Below are positions 28,542-37,148 of a stretch of 64,000 nt of DNA, piece by piece. The stretch spans positions 2,109,001-2,173,000 of the forward strand of contig NC_015574.1 of the NCBI RefSeq assembly GCF_000214725.1. The letters run 5' to 3'. Position 1 is the first letter of the stretch; every line of letters starts with the position of its first letter. This DNA comes from Methanobacterium paludis (GTDB lineage: Archaea; Methanobacteriota; Methanobacteria; Methanobacteriales; Methanobacteriaceae). The notes below the pieces were generated by a model. That model was not told the origin of the DNA and searched no databases. It worked only from the letters and a program-made list of their open reading frames with translations. The position numbers and the translations under genes were made by a program.

Positions 28542-28698
28542 TAGATCTTCAGAACAAATTAAAACCCCAAAGTTAATTAGAATGAAGCTAAAATTAAGCT
28601 AAATTAAATTTGATTTTAAGGAAATTTACTAGGTTTAAGGAACTCAACTAAAATTTAACCCAATGAATTCCCAATAAAAAAAAATGGAGTGATAAGAT

Positions 28699-28878
28699 AT
28701 GTGTGAATCAACAGTTTACAGTACAGACGGCACCAAGATCATGGAGGACGTCCTACATATAAAGATTGAAGGTGGAACTATACATCTTTCGGATATTTTA
28801 AACCAGGAAAAAGATTTAAAAGGTAAAATAGTTGAGATAGACCTGGATAAACATGGAATCTTTGTAGAGCTGAATTAG
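28699..28878 (+). CDS. CooT-family nickel-binding peptide (59 residues)
   Basis: A short protein beginning MCESTVYSTDG, followed by IMEDVLHIKIEGGTIHLSDIL and KGKIVEIDLDKHGIFVEL. The N-terminal MCE and the small beta-barrel pattern match the CooT family, whose founder binds nickel through Cys2 for CO dehydrogenase maturation. Homologues are common in methanogens, with a possible RNA-binding alternative once proposed. A near-perfect site GGAGTGAT precedes the start. Confidence 0.8.
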   Translation: MCESTVYSTDGTKIMEDVLHIKIEGGTIHLSDILNQEKDLKGKIVEIDLDKHGIFVELN

Positions 28879-29280
28879 ACTATTTTTTTAAACATTCTCT
28901 TTTAACATCTTCTTAAACACATAAAATTAACTACGGTTAACTAAGGATTATTATTCTTTTTACTTTATTTCCAGAGTCCAATTATTAATTCAAAAAAATA
29001 TTTATTGAAGAAAATTATCAATAATTCTCAAAGAACCCTTTGATATAATCTTATTTGATCTAATTTTTTGAAAAAAAATAAAGATAATAAAAGTTGTATT
29101 TTACCTATTGCAACGAAAAAATATTTAAAAAACTTCTTGTTTAATCTTAGTGGACATATTAAAGAGTTATTAATGAAAAAGAGTTCGTGCCGTTGAAAAT
29201 AAAATTTTTTACTTCAAATTTGTTTGTTCATTAAATAAAAATAACTGTTAAAAAACTTTTTTTGAAAAAAATCCACTAAA
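28879..29280. other. AT-rich intergenic region
   Basis: Convergent spacer between the CooT-like gene and mvhB. I found no ORF of interest and no RNA gene, only homopolymer-rich DNA that could terminate transcription from both sides. Confidence 0.4.
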
Positions 29281-29310
29281 AAAATAAAAAATTTGGTGGA
29301 AATACCACCT
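29278..29310 (-). terminator. Probable mvh operon terminator
   Basis: Reading the minus strand after mvhB, GGTGG-TATTT-CCACC forms a 5-bp stem at 29295-29309, followed by AAATTTTTTATTTTTTTAG. Oligo-T alone is enough for archaeal termination; the hairpin is supportive. Confidence 0.55.
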
Positions 29311-29339
29311 AAAAATCATTGATTTTACTTATTGTTGAT

Positions 29340-30572
29340 TTACTTGATTGAAAGCGCATCTTTTGTACATGCAGGTATGCACTGGTCACAGAGTATACAG
29401 AACCCTTTGAGGGGTACTTTTTCATCTGTGAGTTTCAGCATATTGTATGGACATACTTCCACACAGTCTCCGCACTGTGTACATTTATCAGGGCTGTACT
29501 CTATCCTTTTACGTTTGACAGTTTCACCATCAACTAATTTATCCATCTCAGCAATAGATAAAGCTCCGCTTGGACAGACCGTTGTACATGCACCGCATCT
29601 TGTACACATGGAAAATGATGGTTCTGCACCTGTTTTTTCTTCAGATGGGACTTCCATTCCTGTGTTTGTAGTTACCCTGATTGCATCGTTAGGACATGTT
29701 AATGCACAAGATCCTAAGAAGTCACATTTCTCCGTATCCAGGACAAGTCCTTCTGATGTTGCAGGTTTTGCAGGTCCAAGTTCAACGTCAAGGTTAATTG
29801 CATCCACTGGACAGAGTTGTTCGCAGAGTCCACATGCTGTGCAGACTTCTGGAAGTTCTACTGAAAGTACGGATGGTTTTGCTTCTATGAAGTTTCCAGG
29901 ACATGCTTCCACACATACGTTACAACCTATACATGTGTCGTCGTTCACTTCAAAGTTGAGCATTTCCTTGGTACGTTTTTCTGGTTTTTTACCTGATATG
30001 TAAACTGCATTCCATGGGCAGGTTTGTGAACAGATTCCACAATATATACATTTGTCTTCGTCGATTTCAATTGAACCTCCGAGTTCTGGAAGAGTTATTG
30101 CATCAACAGGACATTCATCTACACACATTCCGCATCCAACGCAGTCTGATATGAAGATAGGTCCTGTGATTTCCTTTTCCAATTTTTTAGGTTCTTTAAC
30201 ACCAGGGATTCCTATGACCTCAACTGGGCATATGTCAACACATTTTTTACACATGACACAGTATCCTTCAAGTGGAATCTTATCCTCCCCAGTTAGTTTC
30301 AATATTTGCGGTGGACAAATTTCTATACAGTCACCACACTCATTGCACAAATTTGGGTTGAATACTACACGGGTTTGGGTTTCACCGCTCTCATCAATTA
30401 CAAGTTCGTCAGTTTTCAATGCACCGGTTGGGCATATATCCACACACTTCGGCTCACCGCCACAGACATCACAGTATACCACATCTTCTGGTGACACTGC
30501 TATTGCTGCTGTTGGACAGGTGCCCTCGCATGCGCCGCATCTGATGCAGTCTTCCTTATTGACTACTATCAT
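29340..30572 (-). CDS. mvhB: Polyferredoxin MvhB
   Basis: A 410-residue protein made of tandem ferredoxin repeats with twelve CxxCxxCxxxC-type motifs, at about residues 9, 34, 76, 105, 144, 175, 214, 244, 283, 323, 364 and 392. It would carry about twelve [4Fe-4S] clusters and is thought to shuttle electrons between Mvh hydrogenase/heterodisulfide reductase and the formylmethanofuran dehydrogenase. Motif 2 has an insertion. Motif 9 (C283-D-F-L-G-S-C289) has Leu286 in place of the second Cys. It is the last gene of mvhDGAB, with a GGTGAG ribosome site. Confidence 0.95.
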   Translation of the reverse strand: MIVVNKEDCIRCGACEGTCPTAAIAVSPEDVVYCDVCGGEPKCVDICPTGALKTDELVIDESGETQTRVVFNPNLCNECGDCIEICPPQILKLTGEDKIPLEGYCVMCKKCVDICPVEVIGIPGVKEPKKLEKEITGPIFISDCVGCGMCVDECPVDAITLPELGGSIEIDEDKCIYCGICSQTCPWNAVYISGKKPEKRTKEMLNFEVNDDTCIGCNVCVEACPGNFIEAKPSVLSVELPEVCTACGLCEQLCPVDAINLDVELGPAKPATSEGLVLDTEKCDFLGSCALTCPNDAIRVTTNTGMEVPSEEKTGAEPSFSMCTRCGACTTVCPSGALSIAEMDKLVDGETVKRKRIEYSPDKCTQCGDCVEVCPYNMLKLTDEKVPLKGFCILCDQCIPACTKDALSIK

Positions 30573-30593
30573 TTTTTTCTCACCTTTGAGCGG

Positions 30594-32006
30594 TTAAATT
30601 TTGTTTATGAGGTGTCCCTCACTGTCGTATACTTCTAGAGTTGCGAGTTTCATCTGTGTGTCGATTGTGTGTGTTGCGCAGGATAGACATGGGTCGTATG
30701 CTCTTATAACCATCTCCATTAAGTTGAAGATCTTGTCGTCTACTTCTACACCTGGTTTTATGTAGTCTTTTGCAACTTTTTGGATACCCATTTCCATAGC
30801 AGGGTTGTTCTGGATTGTTGCAACAACTATGTTTGCTTTGGTTATTAATCCATTCTCATCGGTCTGGTAATGGTGGGTTAATGTTCCCCTTGCTGCTTCT
30901 ACTATTCCTACACCTTCACCGGCCTGTCTCTCAATAGAATCTGGGAATTTAGGTCCTGAAAGGTCCTCTTCTAATCTGTCAGCAGCACATTCTGCAGCTG
31001 CTACAAGCTCTATGAGCCTTGCCCAATGGAAGAGTAATGGCTGCTGTGCGTAGCCGAACATGTCTTTGAATTCTTTGAAGTAGTCCTGGGCTTTTGGTGT
31101 TGGCATTTTGTCTACGACGTTTAGCCTTGATAGTGGAGCTACTCTGTATATTCCGTCAGGGTATCCTAAGTCTTTGATATATGGGAATTTTAACCATGAG
31201 TATGGTTTAACGTGCTCTGCCATGTAATCGAGGTATTTTTCGCTACCGAATTCAGCGTAGAGGTTACCCTCTTTGTCTTTCATTCTCACGTCACCGTTGT
31301 AAACATCCCATACTCCTTTGTTAACTAAACCGCAGTGGTATGTGTCAACTAGTCCTAAGGAGTTTACAAGGTCTATGTTTTCCTCAAATATTGGTTTTGC
31401 AGTTGCAAGTGTTGCTTCTGCTAATTCAACGTTCCTCTGTGCTTTTTTGAGGAGGTCAGCCTGGGTTTCTTCATCAAGTTCTGTGGATATTCCACCAGGT
31501 GTGGATGAAGTTGGGTGAATAGGTCTTCCACCAACTGCCTTGACTATGTCCAAAGCATTTCTTCTGAGTTCTATAGCGCCAAGAGCAAGTTCAGGTGCGT
31601 CTTTTATGATCTGGAAGACGTTCCTTGTTTTTCGGTCTTTACCTGCTATAAAGTCAGGTGCTGCCAGGAAGTAGAAATGGAGTGCATGTGAGTGCATGAA
31701 AGAACCCCAGTTCATTAACTCCCTCATCTTGTAAGCATCAGGTAAAATTTCATCATCTTTGAATCCGTAACACTGATCTGCTGCTTTTGCAGCGGCGAGG
31801 TGGTGCTGCACGTCACAGATACCACATATCCTTGGTACTATCCTTGGTGCTTCTTCTACTGGTCTTCCCTGTAGGAATTTCTCAAATCCACGGAATTCCA
31901 TAACGTGAAGTCTGGTTTCTTCAACATTTCCAGCATCGTCCAGATGTACGGTGATTTTTGCGTGACCTTCAATTCTGGTCACAGGTTCCATTGTTAGTTT
32001 AACCAT
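30594..32006 (-). CDS. mvhA: F420-non-reducing [NiFe]-hydrogenase large subunit MvhA
   Basis: Catalytic subunit that splits H2. The nickel-iron site cysteines are C61 and C64 in RICGICDVQHH and C440 and C443 in DPCLSCATH. None is replaced by selenocysteine. The 24 residues after His446 would be removed by the maturation protease. It lies between mvhG and mvhB, 1 base after mvhG. The complex with HdrABC couples H2 oxidation to heterodisulfide reduction. Confidence 0.97.
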   Translation of the reverse strand: MVKLTMEPVTRIEGHAKITVHLDDAGNVEETRLHVMEFRGFEKFLQGRPVEEAPRIVPRICGICDVQHHLAAAKAADQCYGFKDDEILPDAYKMRELMNWGSFMHSHALHFYFLAAPDFIAGKDRKTRNVFQIIKDAPELALGAIELRRNALDIVKAVGGRPIHPTSSTPGGISTELDEETQADLLKKAQRNVELAEATLATAKPIFEENIDLVNSLGLVDTYHCGLVNKGVWDVYNGDVRMKDKEGNLYAEFGSEKYLDYMAEHVKPYSWLKFPYIKDLGYPDGIYRVAPLSRLNVVDKMPTPKAQDYFKEFKDMFGYAQQPLLFHWARLIELVAAAECAADRLEEDLSGPKFPDSIERQAGEGVGIVEAARGTLTHHYQTDENGLITKANIVVATIQNNPAMEMGIQKVAKDYIKPGVEVDDKIFNLMEMVIRAYDPCLSCATHTIDTQMKLATLEVYDSEGHLINKI

Positions 32007-32936
32007 TTATTCTTCCTCCTTTTGCATTTTCATTGGGATTAATGCAGCGGGGAGTGTGAATGTGTAGAATGTACCTACAATATCATCTAACTCATTTGCA
32101 ACTTCTTCTGGGTCTACTGTTTTGTCAGATTCAACACCAAAATCAGATGCTATAGCACTTATCATTTTAGCTCCCTGATCCATGACTTTACCAGTTGGAC
32201 CGTAGCATCCTCTGCATGGAATACCTATTGAAGGACATTCTGCTCCGCATAGTGAGATGGTTGCAGGTCCCATACATACGAGTCCCTGTGGTACAAGACA
32301 AAGTTCTTCTTCTGGCCTTCCCAGTTCGAACTGCCTAACAATTTTGTCCATAGCCATTCCTTCTGGTGGTTTTTCTCTTGGGCATACTTCACAAAGGTTT
32401 GTTGTTGGTATTGATATTTCTTCTCCTTTTAAAAGAGCTAGAACTATCTCTGCAACTTTATCTGACCTTGGTGGGCATCCTGGTAATGATAGATCCACGT
32501 CTATTGCTTCTGCAAGTGGCCTTACCCTGCTTTCAAGGTGTGGTATATCTTCTGAAGGGATTACTCCTTCTTCGTTGTATGTACTTGGTGAATTGATATA
32601 TGCTTCTTCTATAAGCTCATCTGTTGTAGAAAGGTTTCCAAGTCCTGGAATTCCTCCGTAAACAGCACATGTACCGTATGATATAACAAATTTTGCTTTT
32701 TTCCTTAACATTTCAGCAAGTTCACGGTTTTCGTTGTTACGAATTCCACCTTCTACTATGAGAACATCCAGGTCGTCTGGTACTTCATCGTATTTTACGT
32801 CCATGAGTACTGGCATGAACTCAAACTCTGCCAATTCTAAAACGTCCAGAAGTGACTCATGTAAGTCAGCGATTGATAAGTGACAGCCGGAACATCCTCC
32901 CAGCCACATTGTTGCTATTTTAGCTTTTTCTGCCAT
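32007..32936 (-). CDS. mvhG: F420-non-reducing hydrogenase small subunit MvhG
   Basis: Electron-transfer subunit with three Fe-S clusters. The proximal-cluster cysteines start in WLGGCSGCHLS (residues 11-21), and further Cys lie in SYGTCAVYGG, LPGCPP and the C-terminal LCEVCPREKPP, CGAECPSIGIPCRGCYGP segments. It starts 14 bases after mvhD with GAGGCG as ribosome site. Confidence 0.97.
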   Translation of the reverse strand: MAEKAKIATMWLGGCSGCHLSIADLHESLLDVLELAEFEFMPVLMDVKYDEVPDDLDVLIVEGGIRNNENRELAEMLRKKAKFVISYGTCAVYGGIPGLGNLSTTDELIEEAYINSPSTYNEEGVIPSEDIPHLESRVRPLAEAIDVDLSLPGCPPRSDKVAEIVLALLKGEEISIPTTNLCEVCPREKPPEGMAMDKIVRQFELGRPEEELCLVPQGLVCMGPATISLCGAECPSIGIPCRGCYGPTGKVMDQGAKMISAIASDFGVESDKTVDPEEVANELDDIVGTFYTFTLPAALIPMKMQKEEE

Positions 32937-32950
32937 ATTTTCGCCTCTAC

Positions 32951-33379
32951 TTATGCTTCAGCCGTTAACTGTTTTTTGAGTGGGGATTTTCCAAGCCCCT
33001 GTATACGGCTTACCATCATTTTAATGGTATTTGCGAATTTTTCTCCTTCTGATGCAGATATCCAGTCATGGTGGATTCTCTCCCTTCCAATTCCCATTTC
33101 ATCTGCAAGTTTGTAGATTAATCTCATTCTTCTATCTAATTTGTAGTTTCCTGCGTCGTAGTGGCAATCACCGTGGTGACATCCTGCTACAATAACCCCG
33201 TCAGCTCCCTCGTGGAATGCCTTAAAAATAAACTGCGGTTCGATACGTCCCGAGCACATTACCCTAATTACTCGAACGTTCGGAGGATATTGCATCCTTG
33301 CGGTACCAGCGGTGTCAGCTCCACCATAGGAGCACCAGTTACAACAAAACATAACGATCTTCACATCATCCTCAGCCAT
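32951..33379 (-). CDS. mvhD: MvhD, [2Fe-2S] adaptor between hydrogenase and heterodisulfide reductase
   Basis: A 142-residue protein linking MvhAG to HdrA. Conserved cysteines occur in FCCNWCSYGGAD, VMCSGRIEP and GCHHGDCHYDAGN. The frame stays open up to 33445, but GGAGG sits 8 bases before the ATG at 33379, and that size matches the family (about 141). It is the first gene of the mvhDGAB operon. The upstream open stretch is instead the GTAC-repeat leader. Confidence 0.95.
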   Translation of the reverse strand: MAEDDVKIVMFCCNWCSYGGADTAGTARMQYPPNVRVIRVMCSGRIEPQFIFKAFHEGADGVIVAGCHHGDCHYDAGNYKLDRRMRLIYKLADEMGIGRERIHHDWISASEGEKFANTIKMMVSRIQGLGKSPLKKQLTAEA

Positions 33380-33400
33380 AGAGTTTCCTCCTTGATTTGT

Positions 33401-33461
33401 AGATGTACTATCAATTGTACTATCTGATGTACCATCAATGTACATTATATGGATATAAAAA
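33401..33461. promoter_or_regulatory. GTAC-periodic direct repeats upstream of mvhD
   Basis: GTAC occurs at 33405, 33417, 33429 and 33440, that is at spacings of 12, 12 and 11, within repeated units ATGTACTATCA / ATTGTACTATCTG / ATGTACCATCA / ATGTACAT, followed by ATGGATATAAAAA at 33449-33461. A related element is found upstream of fae at 36021-36062. A regulator-binding array is inferred. Confidence 0.6.
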
Positions 33462-33858
33462 TAGTTATTATAAAGGTTACTTATAAAACAAATTCGAAAG
33501 ACTTATATAACAGAATAGGAATTTCTGATTTTTTAATACTAATCCGAATGTAAGATATATAAACCCACATAGATCACACCAGAATGATTTTTAACCATTT
33601 ATATATGTTTTAAAGTTCTAAAATACTCTTTAAATTGACGTATATCTTTAATTCTCTGATCGAAACTTATAGTAAGTTCTTTTATTTTCATATAAATAAA
33701 CTTAACCTTAACTTAACCAACAGATCTTTTAACCTTTCAGCTAAATTTCAACTAAAATAAACTTAACAATTGTTAAATTATGAGTATTATTATATAAAAT
33801 AAATTACAAAGACTGGGATTAACTAAAGATTAGAAAAAAATAAAATTATTCACTTAAA
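33462..33858. other. Divergent mvh/suf promoter region
   Basis: AT-rich. Several TATA-like strings are present: TTATATAA near 33503, ATATATAAA near 33557, TTTATATATG near 33598 and TATATAAA at 33791-33798. The last is well placed for sufC. Which of the others serves mvh cannot be decided by eye. Confidence 0.45.
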
Positions 33859-34638
33859 ATGGCGGTGGTCAAACTGCTACTTGAAATAACAGATTTAGCA
33901 GTAGAAGTTAATAAAAAGGAAATTTTAAGCGATATAGATCTATATATTGACAAAGGAGAAACCCATGTGCTTCTTGGACCCAATGGAAGTGGAAAAAGTA
34001 CGCTTTTCATGAGCATACTGGGATTTCCCAAGTACAACATTACAAGGGGAGAAATATTGTTCAAAGGAGAAGATATAACCAAACTTTCAACCACACAGCG
34101 TGTTGAAATGGGTGTAGGGGTAAGTTTCCAGAATCCCCCAGCTATCAGGGGTGTTAGACTGAAAGACCTTCTGAAAATCGAAGACCATAAAGGTTTAGAA
34201 TCCCAAGACGAAGAACTAAGCCCAGAACTCATGGATCTCACGAGAAAACTGAAATTTGACGAGAGTTTTTTAGAAAGAGACGTAAATCTGGGATTCTCCG
34301 GTGGAGAAGTGAAACGTTCGGAGATTCTGCAGCTTTTAGCACAAAAGCCCGACTTCATAATGTTTGACGAACCAGATTCAGGTGTGGACATTGAAAACGT
34401 GGAGCTTTTAGCAGAGGAAATTAATACTTTGCTTGATAAAGACAAAAAACCGGGTCTACGTGAAAGATCAGGACTTTTGATAACCCATCTAGGTTACATC
34501 CTGAACTTTGTGGGTGCAAACACTGCCCACGTTCTTATGGACGGCAAAATTGCATGTTCCGGAGACCCAACTGAAATTCTCGAAGATATAAGGAAAGAAG
34601 GATTTAGAGGGTGTGTTGAATGTTGCGAGATACATTAA
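33859..34638 (+). CDS. sufC: SufC-type Fe-S assembly ATPase
   Basis: ABC-type ATPase that partners SufB in Fe-S cluster assembly in the cytoplasm. Walker A GPNGSGKST is at residues 40-48, the Q-loop is FQNPPA, the signature is LGFSGGEVKRSEIL, and Walker B is FIMFDEPDSGVD with H in LLITHLG. The SufBC pair without SufSUDE is the minimal archaeal system. The ATG at 33859 has no ribosome site. GGTGGT at 33864 might instead serve a CTG start about 10 bases on, giving LLEITDL as the N-terminus. It overlaps sufB by 19 bases. Confidence 0.93.
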   Translation: MAVVKLLLEITDLAVEVNKKEILSDIDLYIDKGETHVLLGPNGSGKSTLFMSILGFPKYNITRGEILFKGEDITKLSTTQRVEMGVGVSFQNPPAIRGVRLKDLLKIEDHKGLESQDEELSPELMDLTRKLKFDESFLERDVNLGFSGGEVKRSEILQLLAQKPDFIMFDEPDSGVDIENVELLAEEINTLLDKDKKPGLRERSGLLITHLGYILNFVGANTAHVLMDGKIACSGDPTEILEDIRKEGFRGCVECCEIH

Positions 34639-35840
34639 AACGTGCAGAAAAAGCCAAAAAGAAACCTGCAGCTCTCGGTGAAGACGTAGACATTGAAGAA
34701 TTTGAACAGGAAGAAGAGGGAGAACACGAAAAAATAGAATCCCTCCAGGAGCTTCCAAACAAATACCAAGAAACCCTGCTTAAGGTGGGAGTAGACCCAA
34801 CAGAACAGGGAAGAGCCGGCTCTTTCATGCAGATAGACCAATCTGGAGTCTGTTCAAACTGCAGCTCAGAATCAATAGAACTCATGAACATAAAGGACGC
34901 AGCTGAAAAATACAGCTGGCTTTCAGACTATATGTGGAAGGCAGTTGCGGTAGATGCAGATAAATACACAGCAGAAACAGAATTAAGAAGTTCCAACGGC
35001 TACTTCATAAGGGCGCTGCCCGGCTCCAGGGAAGTTTTCCCAATACAGGCGTGCATGTTTATTGGAGACAAGGACGTTGCACAAACTGCACACAACATAA
35101 TCATAGCAGAGGAAAATGCAGAACTCCATATTATAACAGGATGTTCCACAGGATCTGATGTCAGCTCTGCAATGCACGTTGGTGTTTCAGAGTTCTACCT
35201 TAAAAAGGGTGCAAAGATCACCTTCACAATGGTGCACAACTGGGCTGAGCAGGTGGAAGTTAGACCCCGAACTGGAATTATAATGGGTGATGATTCAACC
35301 TACATCAGCAACTACATATTAACGAGTCCAGTTCGGACCATACAGACATATCCAACAGCTTACTGTCAAGGTGAAAATTCAAGGGCTGTTTTCCAGTCCA
35401 TACTCGGTGGTCAGAAGAACTCCATACTTGACCAGGGTTCAAGGGCGTATCTAACTGGTAGAAATTCAAGTTCAGAAATGGTAACACGTGCAGTTTCCAA
35501 GGACAAATCCCAAATTTACACCAGAGGACACCTTGCAGGCAAATCACAGGAAGTTAAAGGACACCTCGAGTGCATGGGCCTGGTACTGTCGGACGATTCA
35601 ATGATATACTCAGTTCCCGAACTTGAAGGAAGTGCTACTAACTTAGAACTGTCCCATGAAGCTGCCGTGGGTAAAATAGCTGAAGAAGAAGTTTTATACC
35701 TTATGTCACGTGGTTTAACTGAAGATGAAGCGGCATCCATGATCGTAAGGGGATTTCTGAGCATGGATATTACAGGACTGCCACCTGAACTTGCAGCTGA
35801 AACTAAGAGAATGCTTGATATGAGTGTTAAGGGAATGTAA
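34620..35840 (+). CDS. sufB: SufB-type Fe-S assembly scaffold
   Basis: A 406-residue SufB/SufD-family beta-helix protein. Residues 10-45 form a highly charged stretch (EEFEQEEEGEHEK), residues 60-90 a Cys-containing SGVCSNCSSES, and the rest the right-handed beta-helix with ELHIITGCSTG, HVGVSEFYLKKGAKITFTMVHNW and QGSRAYLTGRNSSSEMVTRAV. The C-terminal EEVLYLMSRGLTEDEAASMIVRGF is typical. It probably forms a SufB2C2 complex with the preceding gene. Confidence 0.93.
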   Translation: MLRDTLKRAEKAKKKPAALGEDVDIEEFEQEEEGEHEKIESLQELPNKYQETLLKVGVDPTEQGRAGSFMQIDQSGVCSNCSSESIELMNIKDAAEKYSWLSDYMWKAVAVDADKYTAETELRSSNGYFIRALPGSREVFPIQACMFIGDKDVAQTAHNIIIAEENAELHIITGCSTGSDVSSAMHVGVSEFYLKKGAKITFTMVHNWAEQVEVRPRTGIIMGDDSTYISNYILTSPVRTIQTYPTAYCQGENSRAVFQSILGGQKNSILDQGSRAYLTGRNSSSEMVTRAVSKDKSQIYTRGHLAGKSQEVKGHLECMGLVLSDDSMIYSVPELEGSATNLELSHEAAVGKIAEEEVLYLMSRGLTEDEAASMIVRGFLSMDITGLPPELAAETKRMLDMSVKGM

Positions 35841-36020
35841 ATCCTTTAAATTTCTTTTTTTTGCATTAAACTTTATTAAAACTAATTTTTATTAACTACT
35901 AACTTTCGTTACCCTCATTTTTTTGTTATCTTCATGATTTTTAAAAGAAAAACATGTTTAAGAATGAAATTTAGATAACTGTAAAAATATTTATTTATAT
36001 TTGTGTTATACTCTAAAATG

Positions 36021-36062
36021 AGATACTATCAATTGGTACATAATTAAGAATGGATATAAAAA
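36021..36062. promoter_or_regulatory. Element upstream of fae related to the mvh GTAC repeats
   Basis: AGATACTATCAATTG (36021-36035) runs into GGTACAT and is followed by ATGGATATAAAAA (36050-36062). Both the 11-base word ACTATCAATTG and the 13-base word ATGGATATAAAAA recur in the same order at 33407-33461 upstream of mvhD. A TATA-like TTTATATT at about 35993 would place the fae start site at the left edge of the element. Confidence 0.5.
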
Positions 36063-36083
36063 AGAAAACGAGGTGCATTATTC

Positions 36084-36575
36084 ATGTATTTGAATGGTGA
36101 AGCATTAGTTGGAGACGGAAATGAAGTTGCACATATAGATCTTTTAATAGGGGATAAAGAGGGAGCTGTTGGTCAGGCCTTTGCAAACGCACTTGCAAAT
36201 CAGGTTGAAAAACACACCCCACTTTTCGCTTTAGTTGCACCAAACATGGTCTGCAAACCCATAACCATGATACTGCCAAAAGTCAGCATCAGAAATCTAG
36301 AAGATGCAACCCGAATATTTGGACCGGCACAAAAAGCTGTTGCAATGGCTGTTGCAGACTCTGTTGAAAACGGAACAATTCCAAGGGAAATAGTTGAAGA
36401 TATCTGTATTCTGTGCGGTGTTTTCATCCACCCAGCAGCCAGGGATCCATACAAGATTTACCAGTACAACTACGAAGCAACTGAAATGGCAATAAAAAGG
36501 GCTTTCAACAATGAACCATCAGTGGATGAGGTAATAGCCAAAAAAGATTCTGCAGGACATCCATTCTACAGATAA
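36084..36575 (+). CDS. fae: Formaldehyde-activating enzyme Fae
   Basis: A 163-residue Fae-family protein that condenses formaldehyde with tetrahydromethanopterin. The proposed catalytic His17 is present in NEVAHIDLLIGDK, with FALVAPNMVCKPITMILPKV, FGPAQKAVAMAVADSV and VFIHPAARDPYKIYQYNYEAT further on. In methanogens Fae may detoxify formaldehyde released by the Fae-Hps ribose phosphate route; here it is standalone, without Hps. The ribosome site is GAGGTG. Confidence 0.95.
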   Translation: MYLNGEALVGDGNEVAHIDLLIGDKEGAVGQAFANALANQVEKHTPLFALVAPNMVCKPITMILPKVSIRNLEDATRIFGPAQKAVAMAVADSVENGTIPREIVEDICILCGVFIHPAARDPYKIYQYNYEATEMAIKRAFNNEPSVDEVIAKKDSAGHPFYR

Positions 36576-36857
36576 AACCAGGAAAACATCTTAAATTAGT
36601 TAAAAATTGATTTTTTTATTTTTTATTATTTTTATTATACTATTAATCTGCTAAAAATATCTAAAAAGAATTAATCTAAAGAAATTAGTTACCTCAAACG
36701 CACCATCTTAAGGTTAAAACTGGTACATGACTAAAAACCGTCATTAATTGAACTAGTTTAAATTAAAAGTTGTTTTAAAGTATTGAACCATATTTAAAGA
36801 GCAAACATTATTTTGTATCTTTAACAAACTAAAAAGGATTGAAGAAGGTTTTTTGAG

Positions 36858-37130
36858 TTATTCTGAAATTATTATGAACTCCCCAACCTTCTCAACTTTG
36901 CCAAAAGGTACTAGGATCATGTCTCCTTTTTTCTTTGCACCTTTAACATGCACATTGCGGCCTTTTTCTACCTTTATAACAACATCAGTTATTTTACCAG
37001 TTTTACCGTTTATCATGAGCTCTTCAAGTTCTCCAAGTATACGTGCATTGTTTGTTGCAACTTGATATCCCCTGATCTCACTCCAAACCTTTTCTTCCCC
37101 TTTAATGAGTTTCCTCTCTTCAACAACCAT
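36858..37130 (-). CDS. PRC-barrel domain protein
   Basis: A 90-residue protein that is essentially one PRC-barrel: SEIRGYQVATNNARILGELEELMI, then GKITDVVIKVEKG, KGDMILVPFGKVEKVG and EFIIIS. Such proteins are common in methanogens and are thought to bind RNA or other proteins, but the role is unknown. It lies 18 bases after cobY in the same direction, with GGTGAT as ribosome site. Confidence 0.85.
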   Translation of the reverse strand: MVVEERKLIKGEEKVWSEIRGYQVATNNARILGELEELMINGKTGKITDVVIKVEKGRNVHVKGAKKKGDMILVPFGKVEKVGEFIIISE

Positions 37131-37148
37131 ACTATCACCTGAAAGTTT

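Noticed and set aside
33380..33445. N-terminal extension of mvhD encoded by the GTAC repeats
   Set aside because: GGAGG directly before the ATG at 33379 and the usual family length favour the short form.
33449..33553. Small ORF beginning ATGGATATAAAAA on the plus strand upstream of mvh
   Set aside because: The matching word upstream of fae opens a different short frame of 16 codons, so the conservation is at DNA level, not protein level.
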